This document shows positions 21,501-29,749 of a stretch of DNA of 64,000 nt, piece after piece. The stretch covers positions 248,001-312,000 of the forward strand of contig JARGXX010000086.1 of the NCBI GenBank assembly GCA_030374765.1, in the 5' to 3' direction. Numbering within the stretch: position 1 is the first letter of the stretch; the number at the start of each line of letters is the position of its first letter. Position numbers and translations under genes: made by a program. The notes under the pieces are model-generated. The model was not told where the DNA came from. It did no database searches and worked only from the letters and a program-made list of their open reading frames with translations. This stretch comes from Agarophyton chilense (lineage: Eukaryota > Rhodophyta > Florideophyceae > Gracilariales > Gracilariaceae).

Positions 21501-24500
21501 GCGAACCAGACGAATCCAGATGTTGTTTTCCACGGTGAGAGCGAAACTATTAATGATATAGAGCTGGGGGATATTGAAACAAGTGGAGAGCGCCAAAACG
21601 GGAAACAGAAGTTAAGAATACTTGATGTTGATCCACTTTCTGGTGTTGTTGACTTGTCCGTAGATAAGGATATCGTTTCAGGGGCGGGAAAGAAATACGT
21701 TCTGTCTCCGGGCAATCAAGTTCCTGCACGGGTCTTGCTTGTGAAGAATGCCTACATCATTTTGAGCGTGGCGGTTTCAAAGACGAAGTCTGTTGTTGCC
21801 TTCGCTCTGGGTCCACCTTTACACGACGCACTCCAGATTCGGCCGGGAACTATGTTAACATGCAAAGTTATCGAGACTAATCGAAAAGATAATGAGCGAA
21901 ACCTCATTTCCATTGATTGGACTTCAGCCAAAGAAAAAACACAATACGACAAGGATAAACGCCTTCTACTGAACGTGGCCGATATTACTAGTATTTCGAT
22001 TCTAAAGTCGACAGCAATTCAGGATGAATCTGGGCTGATAGGAATGCAAATTTCGGGAAAAGTCACGAAGTCGTTCCCGTCACATGTGTTTGTCGGAATT
22101 GGGCCTGGCGTCGTCGGTCATCTCCACATTTCAAACACTGGTTCCCTTTCACAAGAAGAACTTAATTCAATTCAACTAGGGCCCCTGCCACAGACATTCG
22201 CATCTAGATATGGCTTACCTGAGATAGGTTCCATCGTCCGTCCAGCATATGTCTGTGGTGTTCGGAGACATGAGGACAAGCAGAACAAACTTCCCATGAT
22301 TCTCGAGCTTGCGTTGAGCAAGACTTCACCAGAACATAAAATGAGAATAGGTGGAAAACATGTTGGATTTGTGCGGCATGTTTCGAGAAGGTTTCAGGTT
22401 GGAAATGAAGAGCAGGGTAACAAATATGCAACTTTGGTCGCTGTCGGACGTGATTCTTGGGTTTCGTGTTCTGATGTCAACTGCTTGTTCGACAACCAAA
22501 CTACAAGCATAAAACCGGGTACCCCTGTTGTCTGTATGGTTACTAATGTTGAAGGGGAGTCGAAGCAACTAAAGGGTACCATTTCTGAGAATGGAAAAAA
22601 AATCGAAAACCCTTTCTTTGGTATTGTGCGAGATGTAATTCCGGGACATGGAGTCAAAGTTCTTATTCCATGGAATGCTCGACGAGAAGCAGAAAAATCG
22701 ACATCGTGGGGAATGCTCGACATTTGTGATGTTGCCGTTGATTTTGACGATGTTGTTTTAAAAATGAAAACCCTTAAAGATGGTGATGTTGTGCGAGTTC
22801 AAAGAGTGTTTGAAAAAGAGAAAAACACCGAACAGAAGAAACACATAATTTGGTTAACAATGCGTTTTTCACAATCAGGTCAGGAAACTGCACCTGATCG
22901 CCTGATATCAGCAGTCAATGTAGCGGACTTGGAGACGGGGCAAGAGCTTCGAGGCTTTGTGAGAGCAGTGGATAAGAAGGGTTGTTTCGTAAGTATTGGA
23001 AGAGGGATATCCGCTCATGTGAAACTCTGTGATTTGTCTGATGACTTTGTCACGGATCCAAAAGCGGTGTTTCCGGTGGGGAGGCTAGTACGAGGAAAGC
23101 TATCCATCAAGGAAGGGGGCTCTTTAAAGATGTCAATGATTTTACGAAAAAGGCCCCGTCGCAAGCTTGCAGAGCATATTTCTCATGAAAAACTGACGGA
23201 AGGAACGAAAGTGAATGGCATTGTTCAAAAGATTGAGCCATTTGGAGCTCTGGTTAATATTGGAAGCGGTATAGTGGCCTTGTTGCACAAAAGTGAAATC
23301 GATCAGGACCGTTTTATTAGGAACACATTTCGTGAATGGGAAGTTGGACAGCGATTAACGGCAATCGTGATTAAGATTGGTAACGGCAAAATTAAAATAG
23401 GGACAAAACGATGTTATTTCGAAGCTGCTGGATTGAACGATGAAGAGATTTCCGCTTTACTGGAGGAAAATGATGGGGCTAGAAGCCACACAAAGAGCGA
23501 AAGCAATGGGACCCGCCACGAGAACGATATCATCAAAATTGATCTAAAGAAAGAGAAGGCTGGGAAGGAGGAAACATTGGATGGTGGTGATGACTCCGAC
23601 GACTCTAGCGAGATGAAAGGAGAGAATGGCTCCAAAGAAGGCGAGATGCCATTCGATGGTACTTCTGGAGCGAATACCAACCCTCTGTTTGACCAGAAGC
23701 TTGTATCCTCTGCGCCGCCATTGAAGGTTGCCCGCGGCTTCAATTTCGCTGAAGATTCTGATTTGGATGCGTCGTCTGTGGTTGAAGATCCAGAAGAAGA
23801 AAAGAGCGGTCAACGAGTGGAGGCAAAAGATATGAGTGGAAAAAATACGAAGAAAAGAACTCGGGAAAAGCGTGAGAGAAAGAGAGAAAAAGAAGCTCTA
23901 GAAAGAGAAATACGAGCTCGTGAAGAAACAATTGCCAATAATCCAGATTCTCCGGAGACCGTAGAAGATTACGAAAGACTTTTAATGGGAGATCCAAACA
24001 ACTCTGTACTATGGATACGATATATGGCGTTTTGCTTGGGCTTGTCACAGATTGATAAGGCGCGTAGTGTGGCTGAGAGGGCTCTCGAATCGATCAACTT
24101 GGAATCAGAAGCCGAGAGAGTGAATCTTTGGTGTGCCTATGTGAATTTGGAAGCACAATTTGGAATGATGAATTCAAAAGATCCAGAGTTGAACGACAGC
24201 CATGGGGTCAAGAGGGATGCAGCTGTCCTTCGAGTTTTCGAAAGGGCCTGCAAGAGGATAACAGATGTAAAGGATTTTCATTTGCGCGTCTCTTCTGCAC
24301 TTAAAGACACAAGCCCTGGCCTTTCCCAGGAAATATTGCGGAGAGCAACTCGAGCGTTCAAAGGTCATGAAGATGTGTGGATAGCGAAAGGTCAGCGTCA
24401 GTTCATGGATGGAGATGTCGATGCTGCTCGGCAGACACTTGAACGGGCCTTAATGTCTTTAGATAAGCAGAGACACATTGTCATCATATCAAAGTTCGCT

Positions 24501-24839
24501 CAGTTTGAATACAAGTACGGATCTCCAGAACGAGGTCGTACTGTATTTGAATCCTTGGTCGGAAGTTTCCCGAAACGTCTTGATTTATGGAATGTTTACC
24601 TCGATATGGAAGTTGGAAGATGTTCAAAGGCTGAAAGCAACCTCCGCAATGATATCGCAGAGCAGGTTCGGACATTATACCAACGCTTAGTGCGCCTCGA
24701 ACTCAGCTCGAAGAAGATGAAATTTGCCTTTAAGAAATGGCTTACTTTCGAAAAGAGTTTCGGAACCAAGGAAAAGCAAGCCGATGTCAAGAAACAGGCA
24801 AAGGATTATGTCGAGAAAAACATGTCATCCACGAAGTAA
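18573..24839 (+). CDS. RRP5: RRP5/PDCD11 ribosome biogenesis factor
   Basis: This is a single intronless frame of 2,088 codons from ATG 18573; 15 further codons upstream lack an ATG. It has the classic RRP5 architecture. An array of S1 RNA-binding repeats fills residues about 55-1630 (one clear late repeat contains EGTKVNGIVQKIEPFGALVN). An acidic and then Lys/Arg-rich linker follows at about 1630-1785. The C-terminal HAT/TPR-like repeat region spans about 1788-2085 (NNSVLWIRYMAFCLGLSQID, EDVWIAKGQRQFMDGDVDAA). RRP5 binds pre-rRNA in the nucleolus and is needed for both 18S and 5.8S/25S maturation. Yeast and human proteins are about 1,730 and 1,870 residues, so this one is long, mainly through expanded linkers between S1 repeats. 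It converges on SWD2 with 236 bp between the stops. Confidence 0.95.
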   Translation: MVGSRQEDIEGDLFPRGAAPGSTPLVRKRNGQILFGPQLKRPKQQEAKDETIVEEAITRHGTGLSFSRLSAGMSVLALVTKADVGGVEFIIPGGIPAAADSDEVLIQNQTRHQRPGFKSCPDGSDSDSSDTDIGDVEVLPIPLYETLTVGSVVRAVVVDIESNYCGRKAARLSLRPELVNAGLNPKLLLRKEFPNYGVVKSVEDHGYVISFGKHIAHSGFLSFEKCHISRKEQLLRPGTPIESVTLKEVSIPEKRSRSFSAVVKLTSVRKKVLSASLDSSEAVTYRDLCAGMLVKAKVVHTGDGGLALTAFGVFNIEVDASHVPRNKAGEMEVEAGHQVMTRLIFVDSALKRIGGTLLDSMVKDLVPRRIPPELKTGTVLKSLIVDRVKPGFGVLMRHGLEDVGHDQKMKDDHEFDNETGTETEKVDSIRRCAQNIPIFAHVSRISDSKGLKLESKYQKGMMLDNGARIISFSRLDGVINVDLRSSVLSRKALTIDEVEPGSVYQCRVLSHTTLGSIVIAVDGDPYLPGIVPHLHVSDVPIPSTRLSKHPHLKVGAVLMCRVLSVKVERNKIYLTARKSLVSPAYPVLTSYEQAKSALSASSDGSKSTESLRSRLVFSGTSRMVTSKGGLMVEFCNGVIGLVRSDALSLDTGKHKTTSEIEKVYPVGETVHVRVVKVDTMKRRMFLSMSLQEYPTPQERMLSVGELVNGSIIGIDEETKSVLLSVSLNSSKVVGEKVNRRTVKSSEVICHLPIGHLSDIHGVSERLASEIRKHLSSEDQGASGYLSVSDLLVLSTSIGPLVSMKPSLRKAMASGKLPKTFDELNKKHSELQKCGHKTNFRGYIKALLPSGVIVGFLGDAVGFVRKSRIADQFVSDPSRFLKMYQSCCVVVENVDVLKKRITLSMRLSDVGSSAYEEDCIELFPCLEEWRSILTRKPLDRRLKIGSLIDAAPSIVRPFGTLYNLKVKESAAVGVVFNANQTNPDVVFHGESETINDIELGDIETSGERQNGKQKLRILDVDPLSGVVDLSVDKDIVSGAGKKYVLSPGNQVPARVLLVKNAYIILSVAVSKTKSVVAFALGPPLHDALQIRPGTMLTCKVIETNRKDNERNLISIDWTSAKEKTQYDKDKRLLLNVADITSISILKSTAIQDESGLIGMQISGKVTKSFPSHVFVGIGPGVVGHLHISNTGSLSQEELNSIQLGPLPQTFASRYGLPEIGSIVRPAYVCGVRRHEDKQNKLPMILELALSKTSPEHKMRIGGKHVGFVRHVSRRFQVGNEEQGNKYATLVAVGRDSWVSCSDVNCLFDNQTTSIKPGTPVVCMVTNVEGESKQLKGTISENGKKIENPFFGIVRDVIPGHGVKVLIPWNARREAEKSTSWGMLDICDVAVDFDDVVLKMKTLKDGDVVRVQRVFEKEKNTEQKKHIIWLTMRFSQSGQETAPDRLISAVNVADLETGQELRGFVRAVDKKGCFVSIGRGISAHVKLCDLSDDFVTDPKAVFPVGRLVRGKLSIKEGGSLKMSMILRKRPRRKLAEHISHEKLTEGTKVNGIVQKIEPFGALVNIGSGIVALLHKSEIDQDRFIRNTFREWEVGQRLTAIVIKIGNGKIKIGTKRCYFEAAGLNDEEISALLEENDGARSHTKSESNGTRHENDIIKIDLKKEKAGKEETLDGGDDSDDSSEMKGENGSKEGEMPFDGTSGANTNPLFDQKLVSSAPPLKVARGFNFAEDSDLDASSVVEDPEEEKSGQRVEAKDMSGKNTKKRTREKRERKREKEALEREIRAREETIANNPDSPETVEDYERLLMGDPNNSVLWIRYMAFCLGLSQIDKARSVAERALESINLESEAERVNLWCAYVNLEAQFGMMNSKDPELNDSHGVKRDAAVLRVFERACKRITDVKDFHLRVSSALKDTSPGLSQEILRRATRAFKGHEDVWIAKGQRQFMDGDVDAARQTLERALMSLDKQRHIVIISKFAQFEYKYGSPERGRTVFESLVGSFPKRLDLWNVYLDMEVGRCSKAESNLRNDIAEQVRTLYQRLVRLELSSKKMKFAFKKWLTFEKSFGTKEKQADVKKQAKDYVEKNMSSTK

Positions 24840-25075
24840 GTTATTTTCGTTACAGGAATCTACTAGACATAATGAACAAAAAAGCAATCTCACCTTTTAA
24901 AGGAGGGATACTTCGTTCTTTCGTTGCTTGTTATCTACTTCACAATGGTCTGTCCTGCCACCTCTTGATACGAAACAACTGATCGAGATTCACGAATTCA
25001 TTACGTTCGGCTCGCGCAACTAATATATCCCTAAAGTTAGGACAGACATTCCCACAGAGAAAAGTTGTTGACCAT

Positions 25076-26071
25076 CTAGTAATCATTTGCATGGTAGTCT
25101 TCAGAGGGGAGCCAAAATGCGACATTCTGGCATGCTGTGACGAGAAGCGCGTAAACCGGGTTCCATATTGTGCATGCACTTGCCATGGCGTGTATACTAG
25201 GCACAGTGAGAAGCATGTTTTCGCCCTGCAAATCCCAGACATACACAGAGCCGTCGTCTGAACCACTCGAAATAAAGGCTGAGTTAGGGCTGAAGGATGC
25301 TTCTAGGGGTGCACCTCTGGAATTGTTATGGCCCGAGAGTGTGCGGTAGCTGGCGCCTTTATACGCATCATATATAGAAACCTTTGCATCGCTGTCCGTA
25401 TCCACTAGTAAGAAGTACTCCCCATCAGAGGAGAATTTCAGACAAGTAGGAAGTGAATCTGATGGATTGTCAAGTGGAAACTCCAGAAATGGGCCATCTT
25501 TGTAATTTCGAGCATCATAAAGTTTCACCAAAGTCTTTGAATTCGCAGCCCTGTACGCCACGCCGAATATCAACCCTTTTGGATCATATGCTACGACAGG
25601 TGTACCGTCCGTTTTTACTCTACCAAGAGCATTTTCGGAACGACAATCCCAGAGCATTACGTAGGAATCTTCAGAGCATGTAATAAAATCCGGGCTGGCT
25701 GGTGAAGCAGCAATCGACACAACCTGCGAGGCATGTCCGTCAAAATAACGAATGTAGCGATGAGTTTCAATATCAAGCGCTCGGATCTTATTATCTTCGG
25801 CAGTGGATGCAGTGACAACGGTTGGGGGATTTGTATCTTGTACGAACCGAACCACACCAGCACCGTACTTGCGAACCGGAATTTTTCCTGTGACGGAACC
25901 TTCGATGGTATCATAGACAACAAGATTATTATCTGCGCTTGATGACACAGTGATTAATCCATTCTGAGTAGTATCGAGGCACGATACAGGTCGTTGGTGT
26001 TCTCGATGAACTCGAGCCACTTGAAAGGATTTGACCATTTGGTTCGTCAATTCCTCCCTTCCGGACTCCAT
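25076..26071 (-). CDS. SWD2: SWD2/WDR82 WD40 protein
   Basis: This is a 331-codon uninterrupted frame from ATG 26071. A WD40 propeller occupies nearly the whole protein. Its repeats include ASPDFITCSEDSYVMLWDCR and SAFISSGSDDGSVYVWDLQG. The mid-protein block AYDPKGLIFGVAYR followed by VKLYDARNYKDGPF is the characteristic SWD2/WDR82 signature. The protein is shared by the COMPASS/SET1 histone H3K4 methyltransferase and by a transcription-termination complex (CPF in yeast, PNUTS-PP1 in animals), acting in the nucleus. Length equals that of yeast Swd2 (329) and human WDR82 (313). No anomalies seen. Confidence 0.92.
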   Translation of the reverse strand: MESGREELTNQMVKSFQVARVHREHQRPVSCLDTTQNGLITVSSSADNNLVVYDTIEGSVTGKIPVRKYGAGVVRFVQDTNPPTVVTASTAEDNKIRALDIETHRYIRYFDGHASQVVSIAASPASPDFITCSEDSYVMLWDCRSENALGRVKTDGTPVVAYDPKGLIFGVAYRAANSKTLVKLYDARNYKDGPFLEFPLDNPSDSLPTCLKFSSDGEYFLLVDTDSDAKVSIYDAYKGASYRTLSGHNNSRGAPLEASFSPNSAFISSGSDDGSVYVWDLQGENMLLTVPSIHAMASACTIWNPVYALLVTACQNVAFWLPSEDYHANDY

Positions 26072-26627
26072 CTTTGGGTGATAACCAAATGGGGCTTATC
26101 TGTTGCGGGGGATCCGATTGTAGCAATGCCGTTTCCATGCGTGAAGAGTCAAGAGTTTGTCATGCCTTTATCACGACACAGTTAAGACCTTTGCAAAAAT
26201 TATCTCCCCGTTCTTGTGCATCTAATCCTTTTTACGTAGATGAAAGACTCGCCAGCCGACCAAGATTTGAAAGTTCAGATGAATTAAGCTTTCGAGTACA
26301 TCCACAATGAGAAGATTGCGCAGGCTATCAACAGCGAAAGACTGGTGCGAGGACTATCACTAGGCTATTTTCCGAGGCAGTGCTACACCGCCCCGCCAGA
26401 CATTTCCTTACCTGCTGTTTTCAAGATGCAAAAAAAATAGAGAAAATGGGATCAAATAAAAAATATACTCAAGGCAATACAGGCGAAATTCTCTACACCC
26501 GTTCCAAGCGATGAAAGGTTTACAAAAGGGCAAAAAATGTTCAGTGCGTTGCATGGCTTATCTCTTTCTGCACAAATGGGCATAAGCTCTAACTGGGAAA
26601 TGGTAATTTGTTCAACACACCAGCTCA
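26072..26627. other. Intergenic upstream of SWD2
   Basis: Contains the presumed SWD2 promoter. No ORF with recognisable product. Confidence 0.4.
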
Positions 26628-26972
26628 TTAGAGAAAGTCTTCAGTGTCGTATAGTATTGTAAAATTGCTTTTAAGGTAGTCTTGATTTCTTGTTCTCTGG
26701 GGAATCTCTGTCACGGATTCTCTAAAGCCACTGCCATAATCCTGGCTTACCTTCAAGATGCAAATCTCTGGGCATGTTGAGGCTACGGTCCAGTCTCTAT
26801 AGTACTCATCCTGCCCAAATATGGCTTTAATATCCAAGAAATAAGTTCTTTCAACAGCAAAATAGATGAACACGCCAAATAGCGCTCCCATCATGACGAA
26901 AAAGAGCATACCATATTCGATACCGTAATCTTCACATTTCTCGAAGTGCAAAGCTTGTTTAATTAAGATCAC
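26628..26972 (-). CDS. Small putative single-pass membrane protein
   Basis: This is a 114-codon minus-strand frame without an ATG at its 5' end (it opens at a GTG). The first ATG lies 21 codons in and would give about 93 residues. One strong hydrophobic segment (GMLFFVMMGALFGVFIYFAV) is followed by a soluble tail with two Cys (STCPEICIL). No family is recognised. The missing start could mean a short upstream exon or a fragment. It lies between SWD2 and the phosphatase-like gene, all three on the minus strand. Confidence 0.35.
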   Translation of the reverse strand: MILIKQALHFEKCEDYGIEYGMLFFVMMGALFGVFIYFAVERTYFLDIKAIFGQDEYYRDWTVASTCPEICILKVSQDYGSGFRESVTEIPQRTRNQDYLKSNFTILYDTEDFL

Positions 26973-27065
26973 ATATCTTTAAGTTCAACTTAGTCTAGAA
27001 ACGTCTTCTACCCAAAGCGTGCAAATGAGCATTCACTGTTGTCATTCTTGTCCTGTCCTTTTGAC

Positions 27066-28124
27066 TCATATCTTTATCCTTCGAGCAATATTTCCGCGAG
27101 GTGAAGTCGAGATGGGGGAACCACTAGAATCCCTCCGTAATCCCGTCCCAGTTTCAGCAATAACTGCTCGTTCACCAGTGTCAGTGATAACGATCGGCTT
27201 ATCATCGTCAATGATAACGATTGGTTCCTCATCGTCAGCGATTACGATTGGTTCATCATCGTCAGCAATTACGATTGGTTCATCATCGTCAGCGATTACG
27301 ATTGGTTCATCATGACCAAGGATAACGGCTGGTTCATTACCGATGTTCATAGATGATTTTGATTTTGGTTGAAGATCTTCAAAGAAAACCCAAGCCAAAC
27401 CATTTCCACGGCGTGTGCTGCCTCTCTTGGACAAAGCAAAAGATCTTCCCATCCTGCAGAACTCCTCAAACGGAACGCTTCCAGCACTAGCGTCCAAAAC
27501 ACTTCCTATTCTCTCCACTCGCTCAGCAATGTATTCGAGGTATAAAAGGAGCCAAAGTAAGGAGTCATCATGGTTGTAATGGTTACCCATACCCTCGGCG
27601 TTGTACTCTCGTACATTAATCGCGGAGTGCGGAAACAGACGAGTCTTTTTTGGAGAATCGTCTACGAGAAGAGTATTACGACGTGTGAACCGATCTCCAT
27701 GTTCGCGGTCCACCCACAGATCATGTAGGCTTTTGATAGAAGCATATTTCCCAGTTTGTTTGTCAGGCCGACAGCGAGACCGATGCCATACAAACTGTAA
27801 CTGCTGCGTCAACGTCGGAGACATTCTATATTCGGCTGATATCGCTTCCAGCAATGGCTCGATGTTTCTTTGTTCCGCCGAACTCCAGATTGCAACGGTG
27901 TGTCTGCGGAACATTTCCGACAGAAACAGGTTAAGGTGCGGCCTTAGCCAAACTGCATATCGATTTGAAAAGGTACGCCATGGACCGCGATTTTGACGAG
28001 CTGCTCTTGCTCGAGGAGACCTCGTCTGGACGCGCTCAACTAGTACGCCATGAACATCCAAAACGACATGCAAAGGGGACCGAGAGGGAGACCGCAGTCG
28101 ACTGGCGAGGGCTTCAAAATTCAT
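27066..28124 (-). CDS. FCP1/NIF-type HAD phosphatase-like protein with acidic repeats
   Basis: ATG 28124 gives 352 residues (the frame is open upstream with only TTG). Residues about 18-210 match the FCP1 homology (NIF) domain of HAD-superfamily Ser/Thr phosphatases. Motif I is VVLDVHGVLV (Asp23), motif II is the AIWSSA segment ending near residue 83, and TLLVDDSPKK contains Asp155/156. In active FCP1/SCP enzymes motif I is DxDxT; here the second Asp is His25 and the Thr is Val, so general acid catalysis may be impaired. Some plant NIF-domain proteins also lack the second Asp. The C-terminal third is acidic and ends in nine-residue repeats (DDDEPIVIA type). Targets such as RNA polymerase II CTD are possible but not shown. 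Confidence 0.75.
   Translation of the reverse strand: MNFEALASRLRSPSRSPLHVVLDVHGVLVERVQTRSPRARAARQNRGPWRTFSNRYAVWLRPHLNLFLSEMFRRHTVAIWSSAEQRNIEPLLEAISAEYRMSPTLTQQLQFVWHRSRCRPDKQTGKYASIKSLHDLWVDREHGDRFTRRNTLLVDDSPKKTRLFPHSAINVREYNAEGMGNHYNHDDSLLWLLLYLEYIAERVERIGSVLDASAGSVPFEEFCRMGRSFALSKRGSTRRGNGLAWVFFEDLQPKSKSSMNIGNEPAVILGHDEPIVIADDDEPIVIADDDEPIVIADDEEPIVIIDDDKPIVITDTGERAVIAETGTGLRRDSSGSPISTSPRGNIARRIKI
27180..27314 (-). repeat. Tandem 27-bp coding repeat
   Basis: Five contiguous 27-bp units (starting 27180, 27207, 27234, 27261, 27288), with a degenerate extra unit outside, encode a nine-residue EPIVIADDD-type repeat in the C-terminus of the phosphatase-like protein. Units 3-5 are almost identical, which suggests recent expansion. 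Confidence 0.9.
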
Positions 28125-28452
28125 GATTGTGTTTCGTGTCAAAAAATGTAGAGATAAGCAAAACTCAAGGCGTCCCTTAAAGTTAATCAAACGATCGATT
28201 TAATCACATCATTTGGCCACAAACCGCCGCATGCTCGATCTTCTCTGACGCAAGTTTGTTGTGGCGTTCCGTTGATGGGGGACGTATTGTCGCGGAAAAG
28301 TGGTGGGAAGGAATATATAGGCCTGCCTGCAACCTATTGAGCTGGCGCGTTAATTCTCCGTGCCAACGTGACCGGTCCGGCAGAGACCAGCAACGCTCCG
28401 GTGCCACGTCACAGCAACAGCATGCTCTCCGGTGTACCTGAAAAACACAGTA
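28125..28452. other. Upstream region of phosphatase-like gene
   Basis: It holds the presumed promoter of the minus-strand gene at 28124. A minus-strand frame at 28407-28204 (including PERCWSLPDRSRWHGELTRQ) distantly resembles the segment that follows PDR in Tnp2 transposases. It could be the part of the Tnp2 gene cut off by the Tc1 insertion; weak. Confidence 0.3.
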
Positions 28453-28585
28453 CAGTGCGTTTCAAAAACATATCCCTTTACAAAAACTGCGCCAAAAAGG
28501 CATTTCACGTACTGTAGAGCACATTTCACAACAAATTAAAACCACTAAGTCAATAACACTGTTTCAAAAGTATATCCTTTATACA
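28453..28585 (+). repeat. Left IR/DR of the Tc1 element
   Basis: Outer repeat at 28453-28478 and inner repeat at about 28557-28582 share the core GTTTCAAAAnnATATCC in the same direction. Confidence 0.75.
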
Positions 28586-28600
28586 ATCATTCGCTCAATT

Positions 28601-29593
28601 ATGGCTCGTGCCGCACCTCTGACACGCTCAGAACAGCTGGAAATCATGGAATTAGTAGGTCAGGGTATGATTCCAGCAGATATAGCCCAAACACTCAAAC
28701 GCAGCCCAAACACAATCAGCAACTTCATCAAACACCTCGTTACATACGGAACAAAGCGTTCAACCGGCCGTCCCACGTCACTATCCCCGGCCGATAAGCG
28801 TATGATTAAGCAAGAACTATGATGCAACACTTCATCTTGCGGGAAAATTGTCAAAAATCTAAATTTGTCTCTATCAAGATCTACAATATGGGGTAAATTC
28901 AACCGTCAAAATTTGGTCAAGTACACAAAAATGAGGAAAACTTTTTTTAAAGATAATCACAAGAAAAAACGAGTTGAATGCTGTGCTGAAAAGACGTATT
29001 GGAAAACGGAATGGAATAATGTTATCATTTCCGACGAAGAAAAGTTTAACCTTGATGGTCCAGATTGCTATAAATTTTATTGGCATGATCTACGAAAATA
29101 AAAGAAGGAATTTGTGGCCAGGCATTGAGGAGGCGCATCAGTAATGGTTTGGGCTGAAATCTCCACGAAGGGAGCAACTAATATGGTTTTTGTTGAAACT
29201 ACAATGAACTCTGAGAAGTATGCTGAGGTTCTAGAAAACTATCTTTTACCTTTTTCATACTGTATGCACGGAGAAGAATTCATTTTTCAGCAAGATAATG
29301 CTCCTGTGCATAAGTCTAATTTTATGAAACAGTGGTTCAATAGTCTAAATATGTCGGTTATGGAATGGCCTGCGCGCTCTCCTGACCTCAACCCTATCGA
29401 AAACATTTGGGGAATGTTGGCCCGAATGGTTTATGGGCAAGGAAGGAAATTTGATACAGTTTTTGATCTGAAAAATTGTATCAAAGATTGCTGGGAAAAG
29501 ATTGACTGTAATGCTATCAATCCTTTTATAGAATCAATGCCAAAGCGTTGTATAAGTGTTATACAGGCTAAAGGAGCAAAAATAAACTACTGA
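28601..29593 (+). pseudogene. Tc1 (DD34E) transposase with three in-frame stops
   Basis: One plus-strand frame encodes the whole transposase: an N-terminal helix-turn-helix (RSEQLEIMELVGQGMIPADI then TLKRSPNTISNFIKHL), then the DDE domain. Catalytic residues are all present: Asp in IISDEEKFNLDGP, Asp in FQQDNAPVH, and Glu in SPDLNPIENIWG. There are 34 residues between the second Asp and the Glu, the Tc1 class. The frame is interrupted by TGA 28820-28822, TAA 29099-29101 and TGA 29126-29128, without frameshifts, so this copy cannot make a full protein but is young enough to keep its reading frame. Length is about 331 codons, normal for the family. Confidence 0.88.
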
Positions 29594-29624
29594 ACTCGCG
29601 TTAGAATAAAAAGGATGCAATAAA

Positions 29625-29749
29625 GGTTATGATTTTGAAACAGTTTTTTTACTTGAAAATTTTTTCACACTGATTTTGTTAGTTTTACTGTAGCCAAAAC
29701 GTCGATTTTTGGAAAATTTGCGCGAGGGATATGATTTTGAAACAGACTT
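29625..29749 (-). repeat. Right IR/DR of the Tc1 element
   Basis: Inner (about 29625-29648) and outer (about 29725-29749) copies of ATGATTTTGAAACAG, inverted relative to the left end, with spacing matching the left side (about 100 bp). Confidence 0.75.

Larger units (their letters stand above)
28453..29749 (+). mobile_element. Tc1-type transposon with IR/DR ends
   Basis: Ends are marked by imperfect inverted repeats sharing GTTTCAAAAnCATATCCCT. Left outer begins at 28453 after TA (28451-28452); right outer ends at 29749 before TA (29750-29751), as expected for the TA target duplication. A second copy of the repeat core lies about 100 bp inside each end (left near 28557, right near 29630-29646), giving the IR/DR organisation known from Sleeping Beauty-like elements. 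Total length is 1,297 bp, with one transposase frame between. Confidence 0.85.

Noticed and set aside
27180-27314. CRISPR-like array
   Set aside because: Units are contiguous coding repeats without spacers in a eukaryotic gene.
27019-27315. Plus-strand Ser/Ile repeat ORF
   Set aside because: Antisense shadow of the 27-bp repeats in the phosphatase-like gene.
28820-29128. Stop codons as reassigned codons
   Set aside because: Stops of all three kinds occur in transposon and debris frames, while all host genes are free of internal stops and end normally, so decay under the standard code is the simpler reading.
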